DNA from: Chromohalobacter sp. 11-W
GTDB lineage: Bacteria; Pseudomonadota; Gammaproteobacteria; Pseudomonadales; Halomonadaceae
Reading direction: 5' to 3'
DNA length: 64,000 nt
NCBI RefSeq assembly: GCF_029889905.1
Contig: NZ_JARANZ010000013.1
Location: 1-64,000 of the forward strand
Each line of letters opens with the position of its first letter. Position 1 is the first letter of the stretch. The position numbers and the translations under genes are program-made. Shown here piece after piece: positions 48,693-58,094 of the stretch. The notes below the pieces were generated by a model. That model saw only the letters and a program-made list of their open reading frames with translations. It ran no database searches and was not told where the DNA came from.

Positions 48693-50737
48693 ACATCAAG
48701 CACGACTTTCCACACCGCGTGCGCGAGATCGAGAACCAATGGATCATACTGGCCGACGGTACACGGTTGGCAGCCCGCATCTGGCTGCCTGAGAACGCCG
48801 AGTCGAAGCCGGTGCCGGCGATCCTCGAGTATCTGCCCTATCGCAAGCGCGATGGTACGGCGGTGCGCGACGAGCTGACCCATCCCTATTTCGCCGGCCA
48901 CGGTTATGCCTGCATTCGGGTCGATATGCGCGGCAACGGCGAGTCCGACGGGCTGATGGAGGACGAGTATGCTCTCCAGGAGCAACGTGATGCGCTGGAG
49001 GTGATCGACTGGATCGCCGGCCAGCCCTGGTGCGACGGCAAGCTCGGCATGATGGGCATCTCATGGGGCGGCTTCAACAGCCTGCAACTCGCCGCGCTGC
49101 GCCCCGAGCCGCTCAAGGCGATCATCACGCTGTGCTCCACCGACGACCGCTATGCCGACGACATCCACTACAAGGGCGGCAACATGCTGCTGGAGAATCT
49201 CGGCTGGGCGGCGACCATGCTGAGCTTCTCCGCCGCCGTGCCCGACCCAGCGCTGGTCGGCGACAAATGGCGCGAAATGTGGAAATACCGCCTCGACAAC
49301 ATGCCGCTACTCGCCGAGCCGTGGCTCGAGCATCAGCATCGCGACGACTACTGGAAACACGGCTCGATCTGCGAGGGCTATCACCAAGCGCTAGGCGGCA
49401 TCGAAGCGGCTGTCTACATGATCAGCGGCTGGGCCGATTCCTACATCAACGCCATTCCGCGCATGATGGAGCACCTGTCGTGCCCGAAAAAGGCGCTGGT
49501 CGGCCCCTGGATGCACAAGTATCCACATTGCGCGATTCCCGACCCGGCCATCGGTTTTTTGCAGGAGGCGCTGCGCTGGTGGGACTACTGGCTCAAGGAT
49601 ACCGACACCGGCATCATGGACGAGCCGCCTTGCACTTTTTATCTGCAGGACGGCGTGCCGCCGGCGCCCAAGTATCTCGAGCGCCCCGGGAAGTGGGTGC
49701 GAACCTCCGCCTGGCCAGCGCCCAGCGACGAGGTCGAGACGCAGTCCCTGGTACTCGGCGATTATGGTCTGGGGAGCAATGGCCGGTTGAGCAACGATCA
49801 GCAAATCGCCTCCCCGCTGACCACAGGCTCGCTACAGGGCGAGTACATCCCACTATGGTTCGGCGCCGACTTTCCCCCCGATCAGCGTCGCGACGACGGC
49901 CTGTCGTTGACCTTCGACTCAGCGCCCTACATCGAAGGACTCGATATTCTCGGCCAACCGACGCTTGCAGTGTCGATCGCCAGCACCGAAGCGTGCGGTC
50001 AACTGCACGTGCGGCTGTGCGACGTGGCCCCCAGCGGCGAAAGCGCGCTGATTACCTACGGCACGCTCAACCTCAACCTGCGTGACAACCCGGGCATGAT
50101 CAATCCACCGGTGCCGGGCGAGCCGATGAACGTTCACGTGCCGCTGGATCTGATCGGCTACCGCCTGCCCCCGGGACACCGCCTGCGCATGGCGCTCTCC
50201 AGCGCCAGCTTCCCACTGGTATGGTCACCTTCGAGGCGCGCCGACCTGACCCTTCAGTCGGGCATGCCGACGCTCGAGCTGCCATGTTCAAAAGCGGCTT
50301 ACATCCCGATGCCGTTCGAAGCGCCGGAGAGTGCCACGCCGTGTCGCGTCGAAACGCTCCGCGGCGGTCAGCCCAAGCGCACCATCAGCGAGGACGTCGG
50401 CAGTGGCGAGGTGACCGTCACCGTCGAAGACGACATGGGCGACATTCGCTTCGAAGATCACGGTCTACGCGTCGAGCAGAAGGCCAAAGAGGTCTATACC
50501 AGCCACCCCAGCGATGCCACTCGCACCCGCGCCGATATCGAATGGGTCTACCGCGCCAGCCGGGGCGACGGCCAGAACACCCAAAGCGATCACTTCGCGG
50601 TCGAGGTGGTGAGCCGTTATCACCTGCATTGCGACGCGCAGACCTTCTATCTCAACGCCGAGCAAATCGCCCATGAAGGCGAGACGTTGATCAGCGAGAA
50701 GCGATGGGAACGGAAGATTCCACGTACGGCCCTCTAA
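48689..50737 (+). CDS. CocE/NonD-family alpha/beta hydrolase (X-Pro dipeptidyl-peptidase S15 type)
   Basis: 682-aa serine hydrolase. Catalytic triad by pattern: Ser125 (GISWGGF), Asp250 (SGWADSY) and His276 (VGPWMH). The oxyanion-tyrosine segment LEYLPYRKRDG is present; the C-terminal jelly-roll domain (PATLAVSIAS-like strands, GHRLRMALSSASFP) completes the CocE architecture. No signal peptide, so cytoplasmic. Family members split esters, amides or peptides. Cotranslated with the BCCT carrier, so its substrate is probably the imported compound. The substrate is unknown. Confidence 0.9.
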   Translation: MNIKHDFPHRVREIENQWIILADGTRLAARIWLPENAESKPVPAILEYLPYRKRDGTAVRDELTHPYFAGHGYACIRVDMRGNGESDGLMEDEYALQEQRDALEVIDWIAGQPWCDGKLGMMGISWGGFNSLQLAALRPEPLKAIITLCSTDDRYADDIHYKGGNMLLENLGWAATMLSFSAAVPDPALVGDKWREMWKYRLDNMPLLAEPWLEHQHRDDYWKHGSICEGYHQALGGIEAAVYMISGWADSYINAIPRMMEHLSCPKKALVGPWMHKYPHCAIPDPAIGFLQEALRWWDYWLKDTDTGIMDEPPCTFYLQDGVPPAPKYLERPGKWVRTSAWPAPSDEVETQSLVLGDYGLGSNGRLSNDQQIASPLTTGSLQGEYIPLWFGADFPPDQRRDDGLSLTFDSAPYIEGLDILGQPTLAVSIASTEACGQLHVRLCDVAPSGESALITYGTLNLNLRDNPGMINPPVPGEPMNVHVPLDLIGYRLPPGHRLRMALSSASFPLVWSPSRRADLTLQSGMPTLELPCSKAAYIPMPFEAPESATPCRVETLRGGQPKRTISEDVGSGEVTVTVEDDMGDIRFEDHGLRVEQKAKEVYTSHPSDATRTRADIEWVYRASRGDGQNTQSDHFAVEVVSRYHLHCDAQTFYLNAEQIAHEGETLISEKRWERKIPRTAL

Positions 50738-50793
50738 CCGGCGGCGTGCATGTTATGCTCCGGGGCCGAGAGAACTCGGTTCCGGATGCTTTC

Positions 50794-51705
50794 ATGCCCA
50801 CTCGCGATGCGCTTCCCCCCTTGGCTTGTCTGCGTGCCTTCGAGGCCGCCGCGCGACATGCCAGCTTCACGCAAGCCGGCAATGAACTCAGCCTGACCCA
50901 GAGCGCCGTCAGCCGTCAGATCAAGCGGCTCGAGGACGACCTGGGCCGGCCGTTGTTCGAGCGCCACTACGAAGGCTTGCGCCTGACACCCGCCGGCGAA
51001 CATTATTTTCGCGTGGTGCAGCGCCTGCTGCGCGATTTACGCGATGAAACGGCGCGCCTGCGTCGTCGTGGGGATGACCGCCAGTTGACCTTGGCCTCCA
51101 GCCCCACCATCGCCTCGATCTGGCTGGCGCGGCAGCTTCCTGACTTCCAGCGCGCCCATCCGCATATCGAAATCCGTATCTTGACGGTGGAGGACCCACA
51201 TCGTCTGGATCTTGCCGAGTTCGATTTGGGTATCTATTACCATGTTCCGCGTGAAGTCGATCCGCCCGGCCTCGGCGCCGAGGCGATCTTCGCTCACGAA
51301 GAGGTCGCCGCCGTGTGCAGTCCAGCCTATCTGGCTCGTCATGGCGACATCCGCGATGCCGATGACCTGCTCGCTCGACACACGCTGATGGTCGTCGAAG
51401 ATCATTATCACGACTGGCTGACCTGGGAAGGCTGGTACCAGGCCCAGGGCCTGACCTGGCACGCCCCGGAACACAGTCTGCGTGCCAACAGCTTCCAATT
51501 GCTGATGAATGCCACCCTGGCCGGGCAAGGCGTCACTCTGGGCTGGAAACGCCTACTCGAGGCGGACCTGGCGCAGCGCAACCTGGTGCAGGCGCTCCCG
51601 CATACGCTGCCCAGCCGAGGGTGCCTGTCACTGCTCACCCCGCAACATCGCCACCTGACCGAGCCCATGCGCGCATTTCGAGCCTGGGTACTGAACACCG
51701 CTTGA
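50794..51705 (+). CDS. LysR-family transcriptional regulator (GcvA-like)
   Basis: 303 aa. HTH: LRAFEAAARHASFTQAGNELSLTQSAVSRQIKRLEDDLGRPLFER, with the AA-x-x-x-SF spacing typical of the GcvA/AmpR branch. Ligand-binding domain follows (LTLASSPTIASIWLARQLPDF). Start set at ATG 50794 directly before the HTH; the open frame begins at 50704 inside the hydrolase gene. Same strand as and right after BCCT-hydrolase, so a control role there is likely. Confidence 0.88.
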   Translation: MPTRDALPPLACLRAFEAAARHASFTQAGNELSLTQSAVSRQIKRLEDDLGRPLFERHYEGLRLTPAGEHYFRVVQRLLRDLRDETARLRRRGDDRQLTLASSPTIASIWLARQLPDFQRAHPHIEIRILTVEDPHRLDLAEFDLGIYYHVPREVDPPGLGAEAIFAHEEVAAVCSPAYLARHGDIRDADDLLARHTLMVVEDHYHDWLTWEGWYQAQGLTWHAPEHSLRANSFQLLMNATLAGQGVTLGWKRLLEADLAQRNLVQALPHTLPSRGCLSLLTPQHRHLTEPMRAFRAWVLNTA

Positions 51706-51814
51706 GAAGTGCCTGCGCTATACGCCTAAAGTGGCAAGCCTGGTTCATATCCGGTAAGCTGCACGCCCGCTGCCCGCCTACTCTGGCCCACTTCGCAGCC
51801 ACCGAGACGACTTC

Positions 51815-53182
51815 ATGAGCTTTACCTCCTTGGGGCTTTCCGCTCCGATTCTGGATGCCGTGGCCGAGCAAGGCTACGAGACACCCTCACCGATTCAAGC
51901 CAAGGCGATCCCCGCCGTTCTCGAGGGACGCGACGTGATGGCTGCCGCCCAGACCGGCACCGGCAAGACCGCCGGATTCACGCTGCCGATCCTCCAGCGC
52001 CTCTCTACCGGCACGCGCGCGCCCGCCAAGCAGGTGCGCGCGCTGATTCTCACGCCGACCCGCGAGTTGGCTGCCCAGATCGGCGCCAATATCGAGGCAT
52101 ACGGCAAACACCTGCCGCTACGCAGCGCAGTGGTCTTCGGCGGCGTAAAGGTCAACCCGCAGATCGCCAAGCTACGCGGCGGGGTCGATATCCTGGTGGC
52201 AACGCCGGGCCGACTACTGGATCTGTATAGCCAGAAGGCCGTCAGCTTCGATGCGCTGGAAGTGCTGGTGATGGACGAAGCCGACCGCATGCTCGACATG
52301 GGCTTCATCCACGATATCCGTCGGATCCTCAAGACACTGCCCGCCAAACGTCAAAATCTGATGTTCTCGGCGACCTTCTCGCAGGAAATCCGCACGCTCG
52401 CCAAGGGCATGGTCAACGACCCGGTGGAAATCTCGGTCACGCCGCGCAACACCACCGCCGAGACAGTCACGCAGTGGATCCATCCGGTCGACAAGACCCG
52501 CAAGCCGGCACTGCTCACGCACCTGATCCACGAGAATCAGTGGCAGCAAGTACTGGTCTTCATGCGTACCAAGCATGGCGCCAACCGCCTGAGTCGCCAG
52601 CTCGAAGACGCCGGCATCGAGGCAGCCGCCATTCACGGCAACAAGAGCCAGAATGCGCGCACCAAGGCACTCGACGGCTTCAAGAGCGGCGATATTCGTG
52701 TGCTGGTGGCGACCGATATCGCCGCGCGCGGCCTCGACATCGACCAGCTCCCGCAAGTGGTCAACTTCGAGCTACCCAATGTCGCCGAGGACTACGTCCA
52801 CCGTATCGGACGTACCGGGCGTGCAGGCGCCAGCGGCCACGCGGTATCACTGGTCAGCCCCGAGGAAGGCAAGGAACTCGCGGGTATCGAGCGACTGACC
52901 CGCCAGACGCTGGAACGCCAGACCATCGCCGGCTTTGAACCCAGCGAAGCACTCGTCAGCGGCCAGGGCACCAGCCCGCCGCGCGGTGGTAGTGGTGGGG
53001 GCCAGCGTAACGGTAGCGGCAACGGCCAACGTCGTAGTGGCAACTCAGGCGGCAATGACGCACGCAGCAGCGACTCACGCAATCAAAATGCCTCACGCAA
53101 CCGCAATGATGGCGGCGAAAACCGCCCACGCCGTCGTCGCGGCGGACGGGGTCGCGGTAACGGCACCCAAGGCGGGGCATAA
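51815..53182 (+). CDS. DEAD-box RNA helicase, RhlE type
   Basis: 455-aa ATP-dependent RNA helicase. Motifs in order: Q motif GYETPSPIQ (20-28), Walker A AQTGTGKT (45-52), PTREL, DEAD in [13 protein letters not shown], and [10 protein letters not shown]. The core ends near residue 375. The last ~75 residues are a Gly/Asn/Arg/Ser-rich tail (GGSGGGQRN...[11 protein letters not shown]), likely disordered and RNA-binding. RhlE-like by [26 protein letters not shown]-type sequence; stand-alone gene. Confidence 0.9.
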   Translation: MSFTSLGLSAPILDAVAEQGYETPSPIQAKAIPAVLEGRDVMAAAQTGTGKTAGFTLPILQRLSTGTRAPAKQVRALILTPTRELAAQIGANIEAYGKHLPLRSAVVFGGVKVNPQIAKLRGGVDILVATPGRLLDLYSQKAVSFDALEVLVMDEADRMLDMGFIHDIRRILKTLPAKRQNLMFSATFSQEIRTLAKGMVNDPVEISVTPRNTTAETVTQWIHPVDKTRKPALLTHLIHENQWQQVLVFMRTKHGANRLSRQLEDAGIEAAAIHGNKSQNARTKALDGFKSGDIRVLVATDIAARGLDIDQLPQVVNFELPNVAEDYVHRIGRTGRAGASGHAVSLVSPEEGKELAGIERLTRQTLERQTIAGFEPSEALVSGQGTSPPRGGSGGGQRNGSGNGQRRSGNSGGNDARSSDSRNQNASRNRNDGGENRPRRRRGGRGRGNGTQGGA

Positions 53183-53224
53183 GTCACGTCAATCGTGAGT
53201 CGTGGCGCTATCGTCGCCAACGGC

Positions 53225-53908
53225 TCACGTATTGTCGCCGGATGCCGGTGATTCGCAACAACCGCGGGCAACACTGTGCGACAGCCGGATGTGATCGTCG
53301 AGCAACGCTCGCGCGGCCGCTATGTCGCGGCTAAGCGCCAGTTCGACCAGTTCGCCGTGCTGACGATCGAGTACCTTGCGCACTGCTGGGTTGGGCGGCG
53401 CCAGGCGTCGGTAGCGGTCGAACTGGTCGTGCAGTTGTTCGATGAAACGTAACAACCAGTGTGATCCACACGACGCTAGCAACGCCCGATGAAAGCGCAG
53501 GTGTGCCTGCTCCCACTCCTCCACTCGCTCAGGATGCTCGTCGGCACGACGCAACCGATGGTGGGCCGCCAACACCTGTGACTCCCATTCTGAATCGCCC
53601 GCCTGAAACGCCTGCGTCAACGCCATGCATTCAAGCTGGACGCGCAGTCCTGCGATATCATCGAGTTCCTCTAAATGCATCGCCGGTACCCGAAAGCCAC
53701 GCTGGTTGACCTGCTCGAGCAGGCCGTAGGCCGCTAGCCGGTTGAGCGCCTCGCGCAGCGGGCTGAGCCCGACCTGGTAGTGATCCTTCAAGGCGCTGAT
53801 GGCGAGCTTCTCGCCCGCCGCGAAACGCCCGCGAATCAAGTCCTGCTTGAGCGTATCGAAGACTCGGCTCGAGGCCATGTCGCGACTGGCGGATGGCGAT
53901 GCGGTCAT
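53225..53908 (-). CDS. GntR-family (FCD) transcriptional regulator
   Basis: 227 aa. Winged helix (VFDTLKQDLIRGRFAAGEKLAISALKDHYQVGLSPLREALNRL) and all-helical FCD domain with metal-ligand pattern (HLRFHRALLASCGSHWLL, DRQHGELVELAL, LLDDHIRLSH). Divergent from the gamma-glutamyltransferase gene; two near-identical 20-base sequences lie directly in front of its start and may be its operators. Likely local regulator of GGT-ChrA-ChrA. Confidence 0.9.
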   Translation of the reverse strand: MTASPSASRDMASSRVFDTLKQDLIRGRFAAGEKLAISALKDHYQVGLSPLREALNRLAAYGLLEQVNQRGFRVPAMHLEELDDIAGLRVQLECMALTQAFQAGDSEWESQVLAAHHRLRRADEHPERVEEWEQAHLRFHRALLASCGSHWLLRFIEQLHDQFDRYRRLAPPNPAVRKVLDRQHGELVELALSRDIAAARALLDDHIRLSHSVARGCCESPASGDNT

Positions 53909-53923
53909 GGCGTGGCTCTCTTC

Positions 53924-53966
53924 TCAAGTTCGAAGGTAGTGGCTTATCAAGTTCAAAGATAATGGC
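53924..53966. repeat. 20-bp direct repeat, candidate GntR binding sites
   Basis: TCAAGTTCGAAGGTAGTGGC (53924-53943) and TCAAGTTCAAAGATAATGGC (53947-53966): 16 of 20 identical, 23 bases start to start. Located 16-58 bases upstream of the GntR start. Confidence 0.55.
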
Positions 53967-54131
53967 GGGAAATGTGCGTTGATGACTGGCGAGCAAGGTT
54001 CTGCCTCGGTGCAACAAGCCCTTTGCCAAATCCCATATTGACGTTAATCAAACCGGGCGCCATAGTCATCTCAATAAAATCGATTTTTTTACTAAAGACG
54101 ATTTATAACATAACAATCGATTGGAGACGGC

Positions 54132-55766
54132 ATGTTGACGCCCTTTTCCCAGGCAACGCCCTACGCTTCCCAGCGCAGCGCGACCTACGCCAAACACGGC
54201 ATGGTCGCCGCGTCCCAGCCCCAAGCCAGCCAGATCGGCCGTGACATCCTCGCTCAGGGCGGCAACGCCGTGGACGCCGCCATCGCCACTGCGGCAGCGC
54301 TCACCGTGGTCGAGCCCACCGGCTGCGGGATCGGCGGTGATGCCTTCGCGCTGGTCTGGATCGCCGACGACAATGCAGGCAAAGGCGAGCTTCACGGCCT
54401 CAATGCCAGCGGCACCGCCCCCGCCGCGCTGACTCCAGAGGCAGCCGCCGAGGCCGGCTTCGAGTCCATGCCGTTGTACGGCTGGACGCCGGTCACCGTG
54501 CCCGGCATCCCCGCCGCCTGGGCCGAGCTGTCGCGGCGTTTCGGCAAGCTCGATTTCCCGACGCTACTGGCCCCGGCGATCCGCCTGGCCCGCGAGGGCT
54601 TTCCGGTCTCGCCGGTGATCGCCAGCCTGTGGCAGCGCGCCGAGACGACCTTCCGCGAACATCTCAGCGACGCCGCGACCGCCGGCTGGTTCGAGACCTT
54701 CACACCGACCGGGCGTGCCCCTCGCGCTGGCGAGTGGCATCGCTGCGAGGACCAAGCGAAAACCCTGGAAGACATTGCCGAGACCCGCTCCGAGAGCTTC
54801 TATCGCGGCGCGCTGGCCGAACGCATCGATGCCTTCTCGCGGGAGACCGGCGGCTATCTGCGCGCGGTGGATCTTGCCGGCTACCAGCCGGAGTGGGTCG
54901 AGCCGATCGCCGCCGACTACCGCGGCCACAAAGTATGGGAGATCCCACCCAATGGTCAGGGGCTGGTCGCGCTGATGGCGCTGCGCATCCTCGAGGGTTT
55001 CGAGGTCGACAACCGCGACGATCCCGAGGTGCTGCACCGCCAGCTCGAGGCAATGAAGCTTTCGTTCATCGACGGCCAGACCCACATCACCCAGCCCGAG
55101 CACATGACCCACAGCGTCGAGGCGCTGCTCGGCGACGCCTATACCCGTGAGCGCCGCGCGCTGATCGGCGAGCGTGCACTCGAGCCGACCCCGGGCACTC
55201 CGCAGGCCGGCGGCACCGTCTACCTGGCGACCGCCGATGACGACGGCAACATGGTGTCGTTCATCCAGAGCAACTATCACGGCTTCGGGTCCGGCGTGGT
55301 GGTGCCGGGCACCGGCATCGCGATGCAGAACCGCGGCCACAACTTCAGCCTCGATCCGAATCACGACAACGTGCTCGCGCCGGGCAAGAAGACCTTCCAT
55401 ACCATCATCCCAGGTTTTCTAACACGCGACGACGGCACGCCGCTCGGGCCGTTCGGGGTGATGGGCGGCTTCATGCAGCCCCAGGGCCACGTTCAAGTGA
55501 TCATGAATCTGGTCGACTTCGGCCTCAACCCGCAGGCCGCGCTGGACGCGCCGCGCTGGCAGTGGATGGGCGGTAAGCGCATCGGCATCGAACACGGCTA
55601 CCAGGCACCGCTGGTACGCGCGATGGCTGAGCGCGGTCACGACATGCAGATCGATCACGATCCACGTGGTTTCGGCCGCGGGCAGATGATCATCCGCGAT
55701 CCCGACAGCGGCATCTACTGTGGCGGCACCGAACCACGCACCGACTCCAGCATCGCGGTGCTGTGA
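54132..55766 (+). CDS. Gamma-glutamyltransferase family protein (cytoplasmic type)
   Basis: Ntn-hydrolase of the GGT family, 544 aa. The likely autoprocessing/nucleophile Thr362 is in AGGTVYLATADDDGN; upstream AASQPQASQIGRDILAQGGNAVDAAIA and TGCGIGGDAFAL are family-typical; GFMQPQGHVQVIMNLVDFGLNPQAALDAPRW is the C-terminal signature. There is no signal peptide, unlike periplasmic Ggt, so it resembles cytoplasmic YwrD-like enzymes acting on gamma-glutamyl or related amides. GGAG 5 bases before the ATG; stop overlaps the first chrA gene. Confidence 0.92.
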   Translation: MLTPFSQATPYASQRSATYAKHGMVAASQPQASQIGRDILAQGGNAVDAAIATAAALTVVEPTGCGIGGDAFALVWIADDNAGKGELHGLNASGTAPAALTPEAAAEAGFESMPLYGWTPVTVPGIPAAWAELSRRFGKLDFPTLLAPAIRLAREGFPVSPVIASLWQRAETTFREHLSDAATAGWFETFTPTGRAPRAGEWHRCEDQAKTLEDIAETRSESFYRGALAERIDAFSRETGGYLRAVDLAGYQPEWVEPIAADYRGHKVWEIPPNGQGLVALMALRILEGFEVDNRDDPEVLHRQLEAMKLSFIDGQTHITQPEHMTHSVEALLGDAYTRERRALIGERALEPTPGTPQAGGTVYLATADDDGNMVSFIQSNYHGFGSGVVVPGTGIAMQNRGHNFSLDPNHDNVLAPGKKTFHTIIPGFLTRDDGTPLGPFGVMGGFMQPQGHVQVIMNLVDFGLNPQAALDAPRWQWMGGKRIGIEHGYQAPLVRAMAERGHDMQIDHDPRGFGRGQMIIRDPDSGIYCGGTEPRTDSSIAVL

Positions 55767-56335
55767 CCATGCTGCAGACACAAGCCCAGTTGTTCATGGC
55801 CTTCCTGCGCATCGGCCTGTTCGGTTTCGGTGGCGGTCCGTCGATGATTCCGCTCGTTCATCAGGAGGTGGTGAAACGCCACGCCTGGATGGACGACGAG
55901 GCGTTCGCCGACGTGCTGGCGATCGGCAACACCCTACCCGGCCCGATCGCCACCAAGATGGCCGGCTATATCGGTTATCGGGTCGGTGGCGTGCTGGGCG
56001 CGCTCAACGCCGTCATCGCGGTGATAGGACCCATAATCGTGGCCATGATCGCGCTGCTCAGCCTCTACGCGCGTCACGGCGACCAGCGCTGGGTGCAGGG
56101 CATGGGCCAGGGCGTGGTGCCCGTGGTCATGGTCATGATGGCCAAGCTGACCTGGGATTTCTTCACCAAGTCGCGGGCCAGCCTCGGCTGGCTCGTGACA
56201 CTGGTAATGGGCGCCGTCGCCGGTGGGCTGATCTACTGGCTCGACGTGCATCCGGGCCTGGTGATCGGAGCCATCCTGATCGCCGCACTGCTACGTCCCG
56301 AACCGCAGCACACGACCAGCGAGACGGATAAATGA
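55763..56335 (+). CDS. Chromate transporter ChrA, half-size subunit 1
   Basis: 190-aa membrane protein with one CHR domain (FGFGGGPSMIPLVHQEVV, then LAIGNTLPGPIATKMAGYIGYRVGG). GTG start overlapping the GGT stop (GTGA); ATG 55769 is an alternative. Half-size CHR proteins usually occur as pairs that work together. Chromate efflux is the name-giving activity, but the coupling to GGT suggests another anionic substrate may be moved. Confidence 0.88.
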   Translation: MTMLQTQAQLFMAFLRIGLFGFGGGPSMIPLVHQEVVKRHAWMDDEAFADVLAIGNTLPGPIATKMAGYIGYRVGGVLGALNAVIAVIGPIIVAMIALLSLYARHGDQRWVQGMGQGVVPVVMVMMAKLTWDFFTKSRASLGWLVTLVMGAVAGGLIYWLDVHPGLVIGAILIAALLRPEPQHTTSETDK

Positions 56336-56862
56336 TCTATTGGCACCTGTTCCTGGCGTTCTTCATTCCCAACATCGTCGGTTACGGCGGCGGCCCGGCG
56401 ATCATCCCGCTGATCGAGAACGAAGTGGTCGGTCGCTACGGCTGGATGAGCTCGCAGGCCTTCGCCGAGACCCTGGCGCTGGGCAACGCCCTGCCCAGCC
56501 CAATCGCCACCAAGATGGCCGGCTACATCGGCTACGACGTCGCCGGCGTGCCTGGATCTCTGATCGCCACCTTCGCCACCGTCGCGCCATCATTACTGCT
56601 GATGCTGATCGCGCTAGGCACGCTGTATCGCTATCGCGAGTCGGTCAAGGTCAAGTCGATGAGCCAATGGGTCCGCCCGGTGGTGATGACGCTGATGGCC
56701 TACCTGACCTGGCGTTTTTTCGACGAAGGCGTAACGACCGCTGGCGCAGTGCACACCGTAATCATCGGTGGCATCGCCGGCGTACTGCTTCTGGCGACCC
56801 GGGTTCACCCGGCGTTCGTCGTGTGTTTCGGGCTCGTCTATGGTGCCCTGCTGCTCGGGTAG
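56332..56862 (+). CDS. Chromate transporter ChrA, half-size subunit 2
   Basis: 176 aa, one CHR domain (GYGGGPAIIPLIENEVV; LALGNALPSPIATKMAGYIGYDVAG). ATGA overlap with subunit 1. The two share the core motif but differ in flanks, as expected for a heterodimeric pair from an old duplication. Convergent with the dehydrogenase gene 6 bases away. Confidence 0.88.
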   Translation: MIYWHLFLAFFIPNIVGYGGGPAIIPLIENEVVGRYGWMSSQAFAETLALGNALPSPIATKMAGYIGYDVAGVPGSLIATFATVAPSLLLMLIALGTLYRYRESVKVKSMSQWVRPVVMTLMAYLTWRFFDEGVTTAGAVHTVIIGGIAGVLLLATRVHPAFVVCFGLVYGALLLG

Positions 56863-56868
56863 CAAAGA

Positions 56869-57876
56869 TCAGAATTCCAGGCAGATCTTGCCGAAGTGAC
56901 GTCCCGCTTCCTGGTGGCGAAATGCGTCGGCGATCTCGTCAAGGGCGAAACGCCGGTCGATGACCGGGTGTAGGTCGCTGGCATCGATGGCACGGATCAT
57001 CTCGATCTGATCGCGCCGGCTACCCACGATCAAGCCCTGCAGACGCGCCTGCTTGGCCATCAGCTTGGCGGTAGGGATCTCGCCGCCGCGCCCGGTGAGC
57101 ACGCCGATCAATGAGATGTGTCCGCCGATGCGCACGGCGTCGATGGATTGCGGCAACGTGGCGGGACCACCCACTTCGATGACATGATCGACGCCCCGAC
57201 CATCGGTGAGCGCCTTGACGCGCTTACCCCATTCCGGCTCGGTCTTGTAATTGAGCGTGTAGTCGGCGCCCAGTTCCTTCAGCCGGGCGATCTTCTCGTC
57301 CGAGGACGAGGTCGCGATGACCGTGGCGCCCATCAACTTGGCGAACTGCAAGGCGAAGATCGAGACACCGCCGGTGCCCAGCACCAGCACCGTGTCACCC
57401 GCCTTGAGATTGCCGTCCACTACCAGCGCGCGCCAAGCGGTCAACCCGGCCGTGGTCAGGGTAGCGGCTTCGGCATGGTCATAATTGCGCGGCGCGTGGG
57501 TAAACCACGTCGTCGGACGCACGACCTGCTCACGGGCGTAGCCATCGACGCCATCACCGGGCGTGGTGGTGAAGTCACCGATGCGCGCCGGCCCTTCGAG
57601 CCACTCGGGGAAGAACGTCGATACCACGCGATCCCCCACGGTGAATTCCTCGACGCCTTCACCCACGGCTTCGACGACACCGGCTCCATCCGACATGGGA
57701 ATGCGGCCGTCCTCGGTCGGCATGGCGCCGGCGACGACACCGTAGTCATGATAATTGAGCGAGCTGGCATGCACTCGCACGCGCACTTCGCCCGGCCCCG
57801 GCTCGCCCGGCGCTTCGCATTCGTGGACATCGAGCTTATCCAGCCCGCCCGGGCTGCGTAATGTGACGACGTTCAT
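56869..57876 (-). CDS. Zinc-type alcohol dehydrogenase / quinone reductase-like MDR protein
   Basis: NAD(P)-dependent medium-chain dehydrogenase/reductase, 335 aa. N-terminal GroES-like domain (VHASSLNYHDYGVVAG) without the usual catalytic-zinc Cys-His pair, then Rossmann motif GTGGVSIFALQFAK and HVIEVGGPATL. Pattern fits the zinc-independent NAD(P)H:quinone oxidoreductase-like branch. ATG 57876 has AGGAG 6 bases upstream. Substrate unknown. Divergent from a cupin gene. Confidence 0.88.
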   Translation of the reverse strand: MNVVTLRSPGGLDKLDVHECEAPGEPGPGEVRVRVHASSLNYHDYGVVAGAMPTEDGRIPMSDGAGVVEAVGEGVEEFTVGDRVVSTFFPEWLEGPARIGDFTTTPGDGVDGYAREQVVRPTTWFTHAPRNYDHAEAATLTTAGLTAWRALVVDGNLKAGDTVLVLGTGGVSIFALQFAKLMGATVIATSSSDEKIARLKELGADYTLNYKTEPEWGKRVKALTDGRGVDHVIEVGGPATLPQSIDAVRIGGHISLIGVLTGRGGEIPTAKLMAKQARLQGLIVGSRRDQIEMIRAIDASDLHPVIDRRFALDEIADAFRHQEAGRHFGKICLEF

Positions 57877-58094
57877 CGTACTCTCCTGTGCTGTCATCCT
57901 ATGCTTGCGGGATACATCCGACATGACGCGCCCCGCAGGGTCCTTCCTAGATGATGGTGACGAATCGCCGGGAGGCAAGGGCCACCCTGTCAGTCAGTAC
58001 GTCTCTGGCAGCGCTGCGATTGACCCGAGGAGGGATTGCCGAGGCTGTACCGTCGAGGCATAGTGCTCTGCTCTTCGTTCATCAGGATACGCCA

